DNA of 64,000 nucleotides from Inia geoffrensis (GCA_036417435.1 CM070903.1:55652001-55716000); one strand, 5' to 3'; shown: positions 33,775 to 45,323, numbered from the stretch's first letter. The notes: a model not told the origin generated them from the sequence alone. Translations and numbers: made by a program.

Positions 33775-34520
33775 ATTTGGAAACAACCTTTTTTCTCCTC
33801 CTCAAATTCTTGTTGGCTCACCTCCAAAATATATCCTGCATCTGTCCCTTTCTCCCCATCTAGACCGCTTCTAGCTTAGCTACAAGTCACCATTCATCCT
33901 CCTTCACCTGGATTTACAAAAATAGCATCTTGTCTGGGCTTCCTTCATTCACTTTCTCCCCGCTGCAGTCAACCTGCTCCACGTAGCAACGACAGCGCTC
34001 TTTTAAAATGTAAATCAGATCATACCTCTGCTCTTTCTAAACCCTTCCCCGGCTTCCCATTGTACCTCGATTAGACCCCAAATTCTTCAACACAGCCAAA
34101 ATGTGGTGTGTGAGCTGACCCCATGCACCCTTGCTCGCGTCTTCTCATCTCACTGCACTTTCTCACTTTGTCATAGCCGCGAACCCACAAGCTCCTAGCA
34201 CTTGCTATTCTCTCTGTGGAGAACTCTCTTTCAGAAGATCTTCTCAAAGCTGCCCTGTTGGCACCACTCCAGTCTCAGCTCAGATATCAGAGACCTTAGC
34301 TGACCACCTGTTGTTCCTGCAGAACTCAGGATCACATCACCCCGTTTTCTTTGCAACACAGCAGTTAGCTGAAATTGGACCGTTTATCCCTTTTCATGTA
34401 TGAGAAGTAAGCCCCATGAAAACAAGCTCTCTATCCTTCTTGTTCACTCCTGTCTCTTTGGGTTCTAGAACTGTGCCTAGTCCATAGTTGGTATTCAGTA
34501 TATAGTTATTGTATAAATTA
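33775..34520 (+). mobile_element. L2 LINE 3' portion, sense
   Basis: 'tgtaaatcagatcatacctc', 'ccggcttcccattgtacctc', 'tgtgtgagctgaccccatgc' and 'gaactgtgcctagtccatag' are in L2 order. The 90-codon frame at 34131-34403 is internal to it. Confidence 0.8.
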
Positions 34521-34539
34521 TTCCGTGTGACTTCCTGGT

Positions 34540-34735
34540 ATCTATAACATTATGCATATTCTGCCTTGAATTTTATAGTTATTTTTATACCCATATGTTT
34601 CCTCCTCTCAAGTGTGAACTCCCTGAGGCAGGATCATGTTTAGTTCATTTTATTCTCCATGGCCTTATGGAGTCTGGCGCATAACAGGTACTTGATATAC
34701 TTATTGGAATGAATTGCAATAAATGAATAGGTAAT
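34540..34735 (+). mobile_element. L2 LINE 3' end, sense
   Basis: 'aagtgtgaactccctgaggc', 'aggatcatgtttagttcatt' and 'ggtacttgatatacttattg' form a second copy of the L2 terminus immediately after the first. Confidence 0.7.
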
Positions 34736-34879
34736 AAGCTGATATAATATGACTTTACCCCAGATTTAGCTTTCATCGAGGAAAATGCAAAAACATTATG
34801 CTATCCAAAGGCATAGATTGCTGCTTTGATCCTTGTAACACCCTACGCCCCCATCCCAACACTTGTGTTCACTATTTTT

Positions 34880-35045
34880 CAAAGAACATTCATATTCATT
34901 ATTTTATTTGATCTTAATACCAACTCTGTGAGATGGGGCCTTATGATCCACATTTTACAATGTAGGAACTGAAGCTCAGGGGCACTAACTGACTTGCTGA
35001 AGCTTGCACAGCAAATATGAAGCAGAGACAGGGCTAGAGCCTGCT
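34880..35045 (-). mobile_element. MIR SINE, antisense
   Basis: 'attattttatttgatcttaa', 'cacattttacaatgtaggaa' and 'gaagctcaggggcactaact' follow antisense MIR order. Confidence 0.7.
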
Positions 35046-35109
35046 CATTTCAAACACCCACAAATACGTACACATAAAAGCATACACAGACATGTCTACA
35101 TTTGCCAAC

Positions 35110-35215
35110 AGCTTCCCTCCTCAACCACATTTATGATTTGGGTCAAATGGGATCATAAATGCAAAGTATCTTGAATGGAGTCTGGCCTATGACAGGCTAC
35201 CAATAAATGACCATT
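35110..35215 (+). mobile_element. MIR 3' fragment, sense
   Basis: 'gatcataaatgcaaagtatc', 'gagtctggcctatgacaggc' and 'taccaataaatgacc' correspond to the end of sense MIR. Confidence 0.5.
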
Positions 35216-35640
35216 CCTTCCTCTTTCCTATACTATAGTTGCCATAATGCCTCCATCACAGTAAAGAAGAATGCATCTATCTTCACTTGTTCTTTTTATT
35301 ACTAGACTGATTTCCAAGATCCTCCTTATTGTGAAATATTAATGCATAATATTAATTGGATACTTTCACAGATCTGAGCAGTAGCCAGTGGATTTTTGCT
35401 AACTGGCAACTTATTGCCCTTCCATCTTCTACTCTGCATACAAACCAATGAGAACCATTTGTGAATACCTACAAGAACACAGCTTAGCTTAAGTTATACA
35501 GTTCAGTGTCAGTGAGGAAATGGCACATAAAATGCCAAAGCTTATCAATCATGAACAAACATGACACATAGCACAGTCAGAATGGTCTAGTTATGTGCAG
35601 AATTAGTTTTACAATAGGCAAAGTAAATCAAGAGCCTATC
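35216..35640. other. Unique intergenic DNA
   Basis: Nothing recognised. Confidence 0.5.
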
Positions 35641-36260
35641 TGATCATTCATTCATTCATTATTTATTGAGTATATTTTATGTGCCAAGTTCTGTACTCAG
35701 TGTTGGAAATATAGAGGCAAGCAGAAATTGATGAGGTCTCTAGTGATATGAGTCTAGTAGAAAAGATAGACTTAAACCGGAGAATCACACAACAGAGATC
35801 AATGTTGTGAGAGGGCAAAACAGGAGGAAATGACATAGGGAATTCAGGGGAGAATTCCTTGAGGAAGTGATGAATAAGCTGAGCTATGCCTTGATTTCAG
35901 GTATGGCTCAATGCCTTCAATAGTTACTAAGGAAGGAAGAGGAGGAAGAAATGATCAAATAAGTAAATAATAATAATAATGGTGACTAACTTTTAAATTC
36001 TCTCATTTAATAAATATTTCTTGAATGCCTACTATGTGTCTAGGTGCTGGGGGTTACAGCAGTGGTCAAAGGCAAAAATCCCTGCCCTTGTGGGATTACG
36101 TTGTAATGCCTTCCCAGGAAGGCATAAGACATACTAATAAAGAACTATAATAGAAAATAATGTAAAACGGTGATTTCTGCAAAGGAGAGAAATAAACCAA
36201 GGAAGTAAGATAGGGAAGTGGTGTGGAGTGGGTGGTAAGGTATGATTTTACATAGTGTAG
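35641..36260 (-). mobile_element. LINE 3'-end fragments (L2-like), antisense
   Basis: Two copies of a 'ttcattatttattgagta...tgccaagttctgtact' type start occur, near 35650 and 36008 ('tttcttgaatgcctactatg', 'gtgctgggggttacagcag', 'atccctgcccttgtgggatt'). This common mammalian antisense LINE end is recognisable, but the exact family is not assigned. Confidence 0.55.
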
Positions 36261-36617
36261 CCCCATCTGCCTTTACTGACTAATACATTTGAACAAGACC
36301 CAACAGTGGTAATGGCAAGCGGTGTGGCTCTGAGAAGCTGGTGGGTGACTGCAGAAGGAAGAACTCCCCAGGAGGAAGACTCTCCTAGTACAAGGAACCT
36401 GAAACAACAGCATAACTGACTTGCCTGAGAAAGTACAAGGAGGCCGGTGTGTCTGAAATAAGCAAAGTAAGCAAGGGGGTAGCTAGTAGATGAGTTCAGA
36501 GGGGTAATGGATCTTAAGGGACCTCTTGGTGATTGTAAAGATTTTGACTTTTATTCTAAGTGCAAAGGGAAGACATTGGAAGCTTTTGAGCAAATGACTG
36601 ACATTACCTGAGTTACG

Positions 36618-36937
36618 CTTTTTTTTTTTTTTTTAAGATGTTGGGGGTAGGAGTTTATTAATTAATTAATTTATTTTTGCTGTGTTGGGTCTTCGTTTCT
36701 GTGAGAGGGCTTTCTCTAGTCGTGGCAAGCAGGGGTCACTCTTCATCGTGGTGCGCGGGCCTCTCACTGTCATGGCCTCTCTTGTTGCAGAGCACAGGCT
36801 CCAGACATGCAGGCTCAGTGGTTGTGGTCACGGGCCTAGTTGCTCCGCGGCATGTGGGATCCTCCCAGACCAGGGCTTGAACCCGTGTCCCCTGCATTAG
36901 CAGGCTGATTCTCAACCACTGCGCCACCAGGGAAGCC
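36618..36937 (-). mobile_element. Long cetacean SINE (CHR-2-like), antisense, with short 3' extension
   Basis: Duplications cctgagttacg flank it at 36607-36617 and 36938-36948. The head is at the right. At the left, beside the T-run, sit about 23 bases (36637-36660) that do not belong to the SINE and lie beyond its TAAT-rich tail. Confidence 0.92.
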
Positions 36938-36999
36938 CCTGAGTTACGTTTGAATAGTCACTCTGGCTGCTGGGTAGAGAGCACTTAGGTTCTAGGCAA

Positions 37000-37195
37000 T
37001 GTGATATGTGTCTTAACAGGTGACTTCATTTTATCATCACAGTTCTGAGAGATACCTATTTTACAGGTGAAACCACAGTGTAGGGAGTTTAGGTTTAAGT
37101 ACTTGAGGTCACATGGTTAATAACCTATAGAGCAGGAATTAAAAGCCAAGTACTGTATTTCCAGCATGCAACCCTTTAACCACAATATTAGAGAC
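37000..37195 (-). mobile_element. MIR SINE, antisense
   Basis: 'cattttatcatcacagttct', 'gatacctattttacaggtga' and 'gtacttgaggtcacatggtt' follow antisense MIR order. Confidence 0.65.
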
Positions 37196-37224
37196 TGGGA
37201 TGGTGGGTGGTGGTGATGAGAAAA

Positions 37225-37330
37225 CAATAATACTGATCATTCATTGAGGTTCTTGTGTCCTAGCTTTTATCATTAATTTTATTTCATTCTCACACAAATC
37301 CTAGCAGATAAGTAATATTGCTCCTATTTT
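37225..37330 (-). mobile_element. MIR, antisense, left part, interrupted by an L1
   Basis: 'gatcattcattgaggttctt' to 'agtaatattgctcctatttt' matches the left half of antisense MIR; the right half continues at 38105 after the L1 insertion. Confidence 0.75.
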
Positions 37331-37683
37331 TTTAAACATCTTTATTGGGGTATAATTGTTTTACAATGGTGTGTTAGTTTCTGCTTTATAACAAAGTGAA
37401 TCAGCTATACATATACGTATATCCCCATATCTCCTCCCTCTTGCCTCTCCCTCCCACCCTCCCTATCCCATCCCTCTAGGTGGTCACAAAGCACCAAGCT
37501 GATCTCCCTGTGCTATGCGGCTGCTTTCCACTAGCTATTTTGCATTTGGTAGTATAGATAAGTCCATGCCACTCTCTCACTTCGTCCCAGCTTACCCTTC
37601 CCCCTCCCTGTGTCCTCAAGTCCATTCTCTACGTTTGTGTCTTTATTCCTGTCCTGCCCCTAGGTTCTTCAGAACCATTTTTT
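37331..37683 (-). mobile_element. Twin-primed L1, 3' segment, antisense
   Basis: This is an antisense L1 3' UTR from its tail ('tttaaacatctttattgggg') up to the point equivalent to 'aaaaaatgttctgaagaacc' in the L1 at 25966. It joins head to head with the inverted segment at 37684. Confidence 0.93.
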
Positions 37684-38104
37684 AAATGCCGGAGAGGGTG
37701 TGGAGAAAAGGGAACCCTCTTGCACTGTTGGTGGGAATGTAAATTGATACAGCCACTATGGAGAACAGTATGGAGGTTCCTTAACTAAAAACAGAACTAC
37801 CATACAACCCAGCAATCCCACTACTGGGCATATACCCTGAGAAAACCTTAATTCAAAAAGACATGTACCACAGTGTTCATTGCAGAGCTATTTACAGTAG
37901 CCAAGACATGGAAGCAACCTAAGTGTCCATCGACAGATGAATGGATAAAGATGAGGCACATATATATAATGGAATATTACTCAGCCATAAAAAGAAACGA
38001 AATTGAGTTATTTGTAATGAGGTGGATGGACCTAGAGTCTGTCATACAGAGTGAAGTAAGTCAGAAAGAGAAAAACAAATACCATATGCTAACACATATA
38101 TATG
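37684..38104 (+). mobile_element. Twin-primed L1, inverted 5' segment, sense
   Basis: This is the end of L1 ORF2 in sense, equivalent to 25524-25944. It ends at 'aacacatatatatg', the position in L1 just before the A-rich stretch where the other segment begins. Together the two segments are one insertion with a 5' inversion. The 81-codon frame 37873-38118 is an ORF2 C-terminal fragment. Confidence 0.93.
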
Positions 38105-38240
38105 CCCTTTTATTATAGATAAGGAAAGCGAGATTCAGTGAAGTTATGTAACTAACCTATGTTCAAAAGTTAGGATTCAAACCTAGGGCATTTCATTTCC
38201 CAGGCCCATGCTTTGCTGACTGCCAGATAAGTGTTTCAAG
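38105..38240 (-). mobile_element. MIR, antisense, right part after the L1 insertion
   Basis: 'ttattatagataaggaaagc', 'gaagttatgtaactaaccta' and 'ggattcaaacctagggcatt' complete the MIR begun at 37225. Confidence 0.75.
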
Positions 38241-38299
38241 GTTTAAACTATTTTTATTATAAAGAGCCTACAATTGAATCATGTATTTAAAAAATTCAT

Positions 38300-39765
38300 T
38301 CTTTTTTCTTTTTGATTGGAGTGTTTATTCCATTTATTTATATAATTACTGAAATAGTTGGTTTAATTCTTTCTACTTGCTATTTGTCCCTTCTATTCTG
38401 TTCCTTTATTCCTCCTTTCCTGCCTGCTTTTGAATCAAGTATGAATATTCCATTTTCTCATTCATTAGCTTTTTATTATACATTCTTGGTTTTCTCTTAG
38501 CTTTCCACCTAGAGGATCAGTATATATCCTCAGTATATATCCAGTATATATTCTCAGTATATATCCTAACTTAGTATTTTTGTCACTTCACAAGTAATTC
38601 AAGAACCTCATAACAGTTTAACCTCATTTAGACCCTCAAGTTCTCTGTGATATTATTTATAATTTTACCTCTACATTGTTATTTTGTCACAACTATTTCC
38701 TTATTTTTGTTTTATAAAGTCAATATTTTCAAATATTTACACATATGTTTATCTACTGTAGTGTTCTTTATTCCTTCCCTTAATTTAATTTAATATTGAA
38801 ATATTTAATATTTCAAACTGGGATTATTTTCCTTTTCCTTGAAAATTTTCCTTTAGTAAATTTTATAGTGCCATTCTCTGGAGACAAAGTCTGTCAAGGC
38901 TTGTTCGTTGGAAAGTATCTTATTTTGGCTTAACTTTTGAGGTATCTTTTCACTTGGTATAATATTTTTCTTTCAGCTCTTTAAAGATGTTAAAGCATTA
39001 TCTTCTGGCTTCCATAGATTCTGTTGAAAAGTCAGCTCTCTGTCTTGATGTTGTCACTCTGAAAGCAGTGTATTTTGTTTTGTTTCCCCACTTTGACTCT
39101 TCTTTAACTTTCAGCACTTTGAATATAATGCCCCTAGATGTGGTTTTCATTGTATTTATTCTTCTTGGTGTTCCCTGTTCTTGGATCTGTGCATTGATAT
39201 CTTTGCTCAATCTTGGGAAATTCTCAGTTTTATCTCTACACCAATTTCTTTTTTTCTAGTCCCTTTCTCTTCTCCTGCTGGGACTTCACTTATACATGCA
39301 TTGGATCTTTTGACTATGTATCACATGTCTTTTATGTTTTATTCTATTCTTCTCACTCTTTTTCCCTTACTTTTGTGTTTCAGTTTGGGTTTTCTTTCTT
39401 TTATTTTTAAATTAATCTTGTCTTTGAATTAAATATACTGTGTTCCACATGCTATTAAACTCATCCAGTGAATTCTACAGTTTAGATATTATTGCATTTT
39501 TCAGTTCTAGAATGCCCATTTGGTTTCTTTTTAGCAATGCCAATTCTCTGCTGAAATTTTTAATCTTTTAATCAGTTTCTCCTCTATTTTCTTTAATATA
39601 ATAATCTTAATTATTTAAAAATCATTTTCTGCTAATTACCATATTTGAGTTATCTGTGGATATGCTTTATTGTTTTGTTTTTTTGCTCTTGATTATCAAT
39701 AACATCTTCCATTCTTTTCTCATGTTAGGAATTTTGACTTGTAGTGTAGACATTGGGTATTAAAA
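38300..39765 (-). mobile_element. Ancient L1M 5'/internal region, antisense
   Basis: A long AT-rich block carries recognisable L1M phrases: 'ggcttccatagattctgttg', 'ttcagttctagaatgcccat', 'ttctctgctgaaatttttaa' and 'ttttgctcttgattatcaat'. Several overlapping short frames (38312-39432) are its fragments. Confidence 0.6.
38518..38567. repeat. Short tandem repeat, unit cagtatatatcct, 4 copies
   Basis: Units of 11-13 bases start at 38518, 38531, 38542 and 38555, with small length changes between them. Confidence 0.85.
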
Positions 39766-42145
39766 ACAACACAACACAAAACAAAAGACCCCAGAGAATG
39801 CTCAGCTGAAATTTTCTACCAGCAAGTGTTCCTCCTTTTCTCTGATAGGCAGATAGGTAAAAATTGAGCTGGGTGTGAAGTTGGGTTGCAGTTTTTGGTA
39901 AGTGTCAGTTCACCTCTGGTTTGTCCCGGTTCTTGGTAGAGAGTTCTTTTGGGCTTTTGATGGGGAGTCTAACAGCTCCCGGTCTCTTCAGCTCTAAAAG
40001 TTACGCTCTTCAGAAATCTTGAGCTTACAACTTAGACTTCCACTTCACACAGGTTCAAAGCCTGGCAAATGGTTTAAGGGGAAGAACTGTTGTGCATTCA
40101 TTGCAAACCCAAATTTCTAGTTGGACTGTGTCTCCTAGGCACTGCAGACTGTGAGAGATTTTACTTTCTATTTCTGGTTCAGCACACATAAGTCTTCCCT
40201 ATCACCCCAGAACATAAGGGAATGAGTCTTGCATTTCTCTGTTTTCTAATCCATTATTTCAGTCTCACACATTCACCAAAAGTTCTGCTATATCCTTTTT
40301 TTCCAGTACAGTCCTCTGCTTGGCCTAAATCCAGTCTTCAGCTTGTACCCACAATGGGCAAATGTGCCTTGGGAAGCAAACAGCTGGTGATTGTAAGCTC
40401 ACTTAGAAATTTTAGTTTATCTAGCTCTCTTTGCATCCATAGCTCTTCAATGTCTTTAATGATATTTGAAATGTATCTGTTTTTTTTTTTTTTTTTTTCT
40501 TTTCTTTTTGCTACAGTGTGGTTGTTAGCCTGCTGTGACCTTCTACATTCTATCCAGGAGTGAAAGTCCCTCTCAGATGCATAAGTGGTTAGAAATTTTG
40601 GAGCTGGAAAGGACTTTTGCATTTACCAAATACAGATACCTCATTGGACATATAGAAAAATAGATACTCAGAATGGTAAAGTGATTTATTCTAGACTCCA
40701 AACTAATCATGCTAGAAATTAGACCTGAGGTAAGCCCTGAGATGGGTCTCTTGATCCCAAGTTCAGTATTCAGGAGGACAAGAAGGAGAAAAAGAGACAG
40801 ACATAAAAAGAATATACCATGGAAAATACTCCACCTGAAATGGAAAGCAATTTTGGAGTCTTTGCGGTAGTTGTCCAAGTGATCAGCCCTCAGAATTCTT
40901 GAGATTCATGTTGGAATACCTAGCTAAAGTCTTTTGAGTCAATCGTAAAACCTAACATTTGCTTATTTCTTTTCTTCCTACCTTGTTTGAAAACAGGATT
41001 TAAAATGGAGTGCCAATGATAAGAGCTCCTCCAGGGAAGGTTACAGATGGGGCAAATAGGAGGGACATGTGAAGAGTAGGAAAGGCTGTTATCAGAAAGC
41101 TGAGAATATTACCCTTGGCTGGGGGATATTGGTAGCTGATGAAATTTCAGCATGTTGTAGGTGTTGGCAGCTCATGAGTTACTCTGCTCAACAGAGTAAC
41201 TAAGGCAAAGACTGGATTCGTGTCCTCAAAAACATAATAAGTGAATGTCTCTATCTTTTTCTGTAGGGAGAATTTATCACTGTCACCTTTCTCCCCTCTA
41301 TCTTTGCTGAGCTAGTCAAGGTTTGAAAGGAGGGAAAGAGAGCAGGATTAATTTCTGGAACAGGGAGCACAGAGACTCATTCCTTTCCAAGAAGCATACA
41401 TACACACCCCAGCTCCAAGACTCATGGGGAGACAGATTCCCTTTGACCCAATTCTGACTAAAGAGCTTCTGGGAAGACTTCTTGGGCAGAGCATCAGATG
41501 CCAGGGACACAAAAGCTCCATGATAAGGATGGCAGACCTGACAGACAAGTTTAGCTGCCATTCCAGCACTGTACTGGCCTCCCCAGGCTTCTTAACTTGT
41601 CATATGAGACAATTAAATCCCTTACTTGCTTTAAAAAAAGGAGCGAAACCCATCCCTTCCCATGATGCCCCTCCACTTCCACCAATACACCAAGCCCTCA
41701 CCTCACACATGGCATAGGAAGAACCATTTGAATTTACAGAAAGTCAAAATCCCGGGAAGATACTTTAAAATAAATGTGATTTTTATGTTTAGTCTTTAAT
41801 ATGGTAGTTGTATATTTATTTAACATTTGTGGTATTTTGTCCTGTTCTTGATTGAAATTTTATATCTCTACTCAAGCCTAGAACAGGTGTTGCTAAGCAA
41901 TTTAACAATGTAAATAAATAACACAGTGGGGTTCAGAATCAGTGGGAAGTAGTATGTTCAAACTTTTTAGAGAAACACACTGTATTTAAGGATATTATCT
42001 CATTATTGTTTACATGCAAATGTGTGCTGTTTGTAAATGATTCACATTTCTTCATTAAGGAAGGACCTCTTCTTTATCATTCTTGTAGCAATTTCTGTGA
42101 CAAAGAAATGCCCTTTTCTTTAAAATTATCCACTATTGATGATAG
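39766..42145. other. Mostly unique intergenic DNA, no gene seen
   Basis: A T-run lies at about 40481-40499. The block near 40600-40740 ('ttttggagctggaaaggact') resembles a very old MIR-like repeat but is too diverged to call. Frames of 70-113 codons are not convincing. Confidence 0.5.
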
Positions 42146-42370
42146 CTAACGTTTCTTGAGTACTTGCTATGCACCAGGCATTTTCCTAAGCAAGGAACAC
42201 TTTCTACAAGCTATTGCATTTCATCTTTACTGTAGTTCTACGAGGTAGGTACCACTATTATTCTCCTCTTAAACTAAGAAATCTGAGACTTAGCAAGGTT
42301 AAGTAACTTGCCCAAGGACATCTAGTAAAGGGGAGAGTCCAGTTCGGTCTGACCCAAAAGCCCATGTGCT
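42146..42370 (-). mobile_element. MIR SINE, antisense
   Basis: A nearly full-length antisense MIR: 'gctaacgtttcttgagtact', 'ctatgcaccaggcattttcc', 'ctacgaggtaggtaccacta', 'agcaaggttaagtaacttgc' and 'aaaagcccatgtgct'. Confidence 0.9.
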
Positions 42371-43018
42371 AATAATTTTGTACTTATCAGAATGATCTTT
42401 CAATAGCTCCAAACTAGTAGGTGCAAATCTTTCCTTATGGGTGATGGTCAGTCATGGTTGGTTCCTAAACAACAACTCCGTTCCTTCTTCTTGCTCTCAG
42501 AGGGTCATGTTTTTGGGACCAGTCTTCTCTGTCAGATAGTGGTGGTCAAGCTGAGTTGCCTAAAGCATGAAAAAGAGAAATAAGCAATTTTGAGAAGAAA
42601 GACTGACCTGGTATCTTGTGTGTAGCAGCCCCCTTGCTGGGCTCCAGCACATCCCTTATTAATTGCATAATCTGAGGGCATTATCTTTGGTATTCCTTAT
42701 CTGTAAAACTGGAACATTACCAATGTTGCAAGGTTGGGAGGGGGCAGGAATGAAGTATTACAAGTGCCTAGGTCAATGCAGACACATGAAAGTATTTGTC
42801 AAATAGGAGTTCCCTTTCCCTTCCTGGTCTTATCATTAATGCATCCTTGTGGAATATCTCTCTTCAAAGTTAACACCTTGTCTAGAAGATTTTTGGAGCA
42901 CATTGTTGATATCAACTTTGAAAATAACTGGGGGAAGATTGTGAGATGAATAATATGAGGTCATCTTTAGGCAAGCAATTCTTTACTTCTTATTTTATTT
43001 GTACTCATAATTCTAAAA
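42371..43018. other. Unique intergenic DNA
   Basis: Nothing recognised. Confidence 0.5.
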
Positions 43019-43400
43019 CAGTTGACTATTGAACAATGTAGGGGTTAGGGGCACCGACCCTCATGCAGTAGAAAACCCATGTATAACTTTTGACTCTCCC
43101 CAAACTTGACTACTAACAGCCTGCTGTTGACCAAAAACCTTACTGATAACGTAGTTGATTAACCTATATTTTGTATGTTATATCTCTATATTTTATTTAT
43201 TCAGGTCATACCTAACTTTTTCTTAAGCTTTTCTGAAATTTCTAGGCTATGTGGTTTGTCTGTGAGTTTTTTCAACTTGCTGCAAATCTCCAAAAATTGG
43301 AAATTTGGAAATTTCCAAATTTCCAACATATTTATTGGAAAAAAATTGTGTACAAGCGGACCTGCACAGTTCAAACCTATGCTGTTCAAGGGTCACTTGG
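43019..43400 (+). mobile_element. Tigger/MER2-type DNA transposon (non-autonomous)
   Basis: The ends are inverted: 'cagttgactattgaacaatg' at the left and 'ctgttcaagggtcacttgg' at the right. Internal matches to the family include 'gtataacttttgactctccc', 'tttgtatgttatatctctat' and 'tttattggaaaaaaattgtg'. No transposase remains. Confidence 0.85.
43297..43326. repeat. Perfect 30-bp palindrome inside the Tigger element
   Basis: The left arm ttggaaatttggaaa (43297-43311) is the exact reverse complement of the right arm (43312-43326), with no spacer. Confidence 0.97.
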
Positions 43401-43994
43401 ACTTGCTTTGGGAGTAGCCCTCCACTTTAGATGTTACCCAAATTTCCCCATTTGGCATAAAGATTTCCTGCTCTCCCTCCCCTTTCATCCCAACAGAGAA
43501 ATTCCCTGATAAACATACCCAGGAAGTAGAACTCAGGACTCCTTTTCTTCATCTGGAGTCATCTGAAGTCGAACAGCCCTCCTTGAATGGCAGGCATTTT
43601 TCTCCTGTGATAAATTTGTCTTCTTGACAAACTGAAGCCATTGGCCTCCAGGTGGAGCTGCATGAAAGACAGAAAGAAGGGAAAAGAAAAAACCAGGTCG
43701 GCACTCCAGAGATGCAGATGACCTGAGAAAGACACAATGAAACACAACAATGGTGCGTGGTCCTCAGGGGGTTTGTGGGGGAGAGAGTGACATGTGAACT
43801 GGTTCAGCAGTTTACTCCCGCAAGATTTTGAAGAGACTGCCAATGTGCTCAGCCAGCCAGGGCGGGATGCAAGAGGAGTGAGACACTGTCCCCATGGAGC
43901 TGGAAGGCTGGGAGTGGCAACGCATAGACTTGGAGGAAGAACAGCAAAGTACCCATCACATTCAGTGGTAAACTGTGGTGCAGCTTAGGACATG
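43401..43994. other. Unique intergenic DNA
   Basis: Overlapping frames on both strands (43533-43988), none recognisable. Confidence 0.5.
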
Positions 43995-44240
43995 ATTTCA
44001 CAGGTGACAGAAAGGCTAGTATCAATTTTTTTGCCTGCTGTTCTATTCTAGGCACTAAATTATATGAGTTAAATCAATTGTCTCATTTAATTTAATCCTA
44101 AAAATAAACCTTTGACATGAGTGTATTTTGGTGGTGAGGAAACTGAAGCACAAAGAGATTAAATAACCTGTCCAGGATCCGACAGCAAGCAAACTATAGG
44201 ATTTCAACTTAGACCTGTCTGAATATAACACCCAATCCCT
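43995..44240 (-). mobile_element. MIR SINE, antisense
   Basis: 'ttctattctaggcactaaat', 'tctcatttaatttaatccta', 'gtgaggaaactgaagcacaa' and 'agattaaataacctgtccag' are in antisense MIR order. Confidence 0.82.
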
Positions 44241-44244
44241 CAGA

Positions 44245-44340
44245 AAGCCTAGAGCCTCTTGCCAGCTACATGACTAAGCCCTCCTAACTTTTCTGTGCCT
44301 CAATTTTCTTTTCTGATGAGTAGAGATAATAGTGCCATAC
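44245..44340 (+). mobile_element. MIR, sense, left part of an interrupted copy
   Basis: 'gccagctacatgactaagcc' and 'ttctgtgcctcaattttctt' followed by 'gtagagataatagtgcc' match the middle of sense MIR. The continuation 'cctcatagagttattgtgaa' appears only at 44701. Confidence 0.7.
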
Positions 44341-44698
44341 TAGGATTATCTGGGGGTAATGCTTTGCTTGTACCCTCCTGTCTGGCAGTCTGCCTCTCAC
44401 CTTAGACCCTGATAATTGGGCATCGTTGCCCTCTAAGCACATGATCCTGCTTCCAAAACAAGTCTGCCCAGACCAGGTGGGCACTTGACTCAAGGGGTGG
44501 AAGTGGAGAGCGACAGGTTCCAGCACCACCTTCATTTCATGTGACCTGAGGCCTGATGGTTCACTTTTTCCTAGATTCCGGTGAGACTGTGCTACAACTT
44601 TACAATAATCCCCTCAGCCTCCATTCCCTCCTGTTTTCTTGGGCTGAATTGAGCTTTCGTTACCTGTGACCAATAGATACCTGACAAGAACAAATGTT
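44341..44698. other. About 360 bases of unidentified DNA splitting a MIR
   Basis: This segment lies precisely between two consecutive pieces of a sense MIR, so it is probably an inserted element, perhaps an old LTR or DNA transposon. I do not recognise its family and see no clear terminal repeats. Confidence 0.45.
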
Positions 44699-44815
44699 TT
44701 CCTCATAGAGTTATTGTGAAGTATCCATGAGATAAGGTAAATTACAAAGGGCAAGACTGATAAGGCCATAGCTATTTATCTTAGTGAGTAAAATAGCAAT
44801 TTGGCTTTTATAATT
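44699..44815 (+). mobile_element. MIR, sense, right part of the interrupted copy
   Basis: 'cctcatagagttattgtgaa' and 'gagataaggtaaattacaaa' continue the MIR begun at 44245. Confidence 0.65.
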
Positions 44816-45019
44816 GAGTCCTGAGATGTTCAGTTTATGGAATGCTTCATTATGTCGAAAGGAGGATTTACACAAATTTCACTGCTGCTTTTCCTGCCAG
44901 GAGGAATCAAAGTGCCTGATAGTCATGTCAGACTAAAGATGTGCAGCCCCCGGGTTCTCTGTATTGGGGACAGGATGGCTCCAGGCTGGTCATCTGGGAA
45001 CCACTTTAAATTAGGCTTC

Positions 45020-45310
45020 GGGCTTCCCTGGTGGTGCAGTGGTTGAGAGTCTGCCTGCCAACGCAGGGGACAGGGGTTCGAGCCCTGGTCTGGGGGGATC
45101 CCACATGCCGCGGCGCTACTGGGCCCGTGAGCCACAACTACTGAGCCTGCGCATCTGGAGCCTGTGCTGCGCAACAAGAGAGGCCGTGATAGTGAGAGGC
45201 CCGCGCGCCGCGATGAAGAGTGGCCCCCGCTCACCGCAACTAGAGAAAGCCCTCGCACAGAAACGAAGACCCAACACAGCTAAAAATAAATAAATAAATT
45301 TATATTAAAA
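45020..45310 (+). mobile_element. Long cetacean SINE (CHR-2-like), sense
   Basis: The head 'gggcttccctggtggtgcag' at 45020 is followed by the B-box 'ggttcgagccctgg', the long-form body with 'gaagacccaacacagctaaa' and a TAAA tail. Flanks ttaggcttc (45011-45019) and ttaggtttc (45315-45323) are a probable target duplication, one mismatch. Confidence 0.93.
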
Positions 45311-45323
45311 AAAGTTAGGTTTC

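Noticed and set aside
38518..38567. Direct repeats resembling a CRISPR array
   Set aside because: Repeat units are 11-13 bases without spacers, in a mammalian L1 remnant; it is a short tandem repeat.
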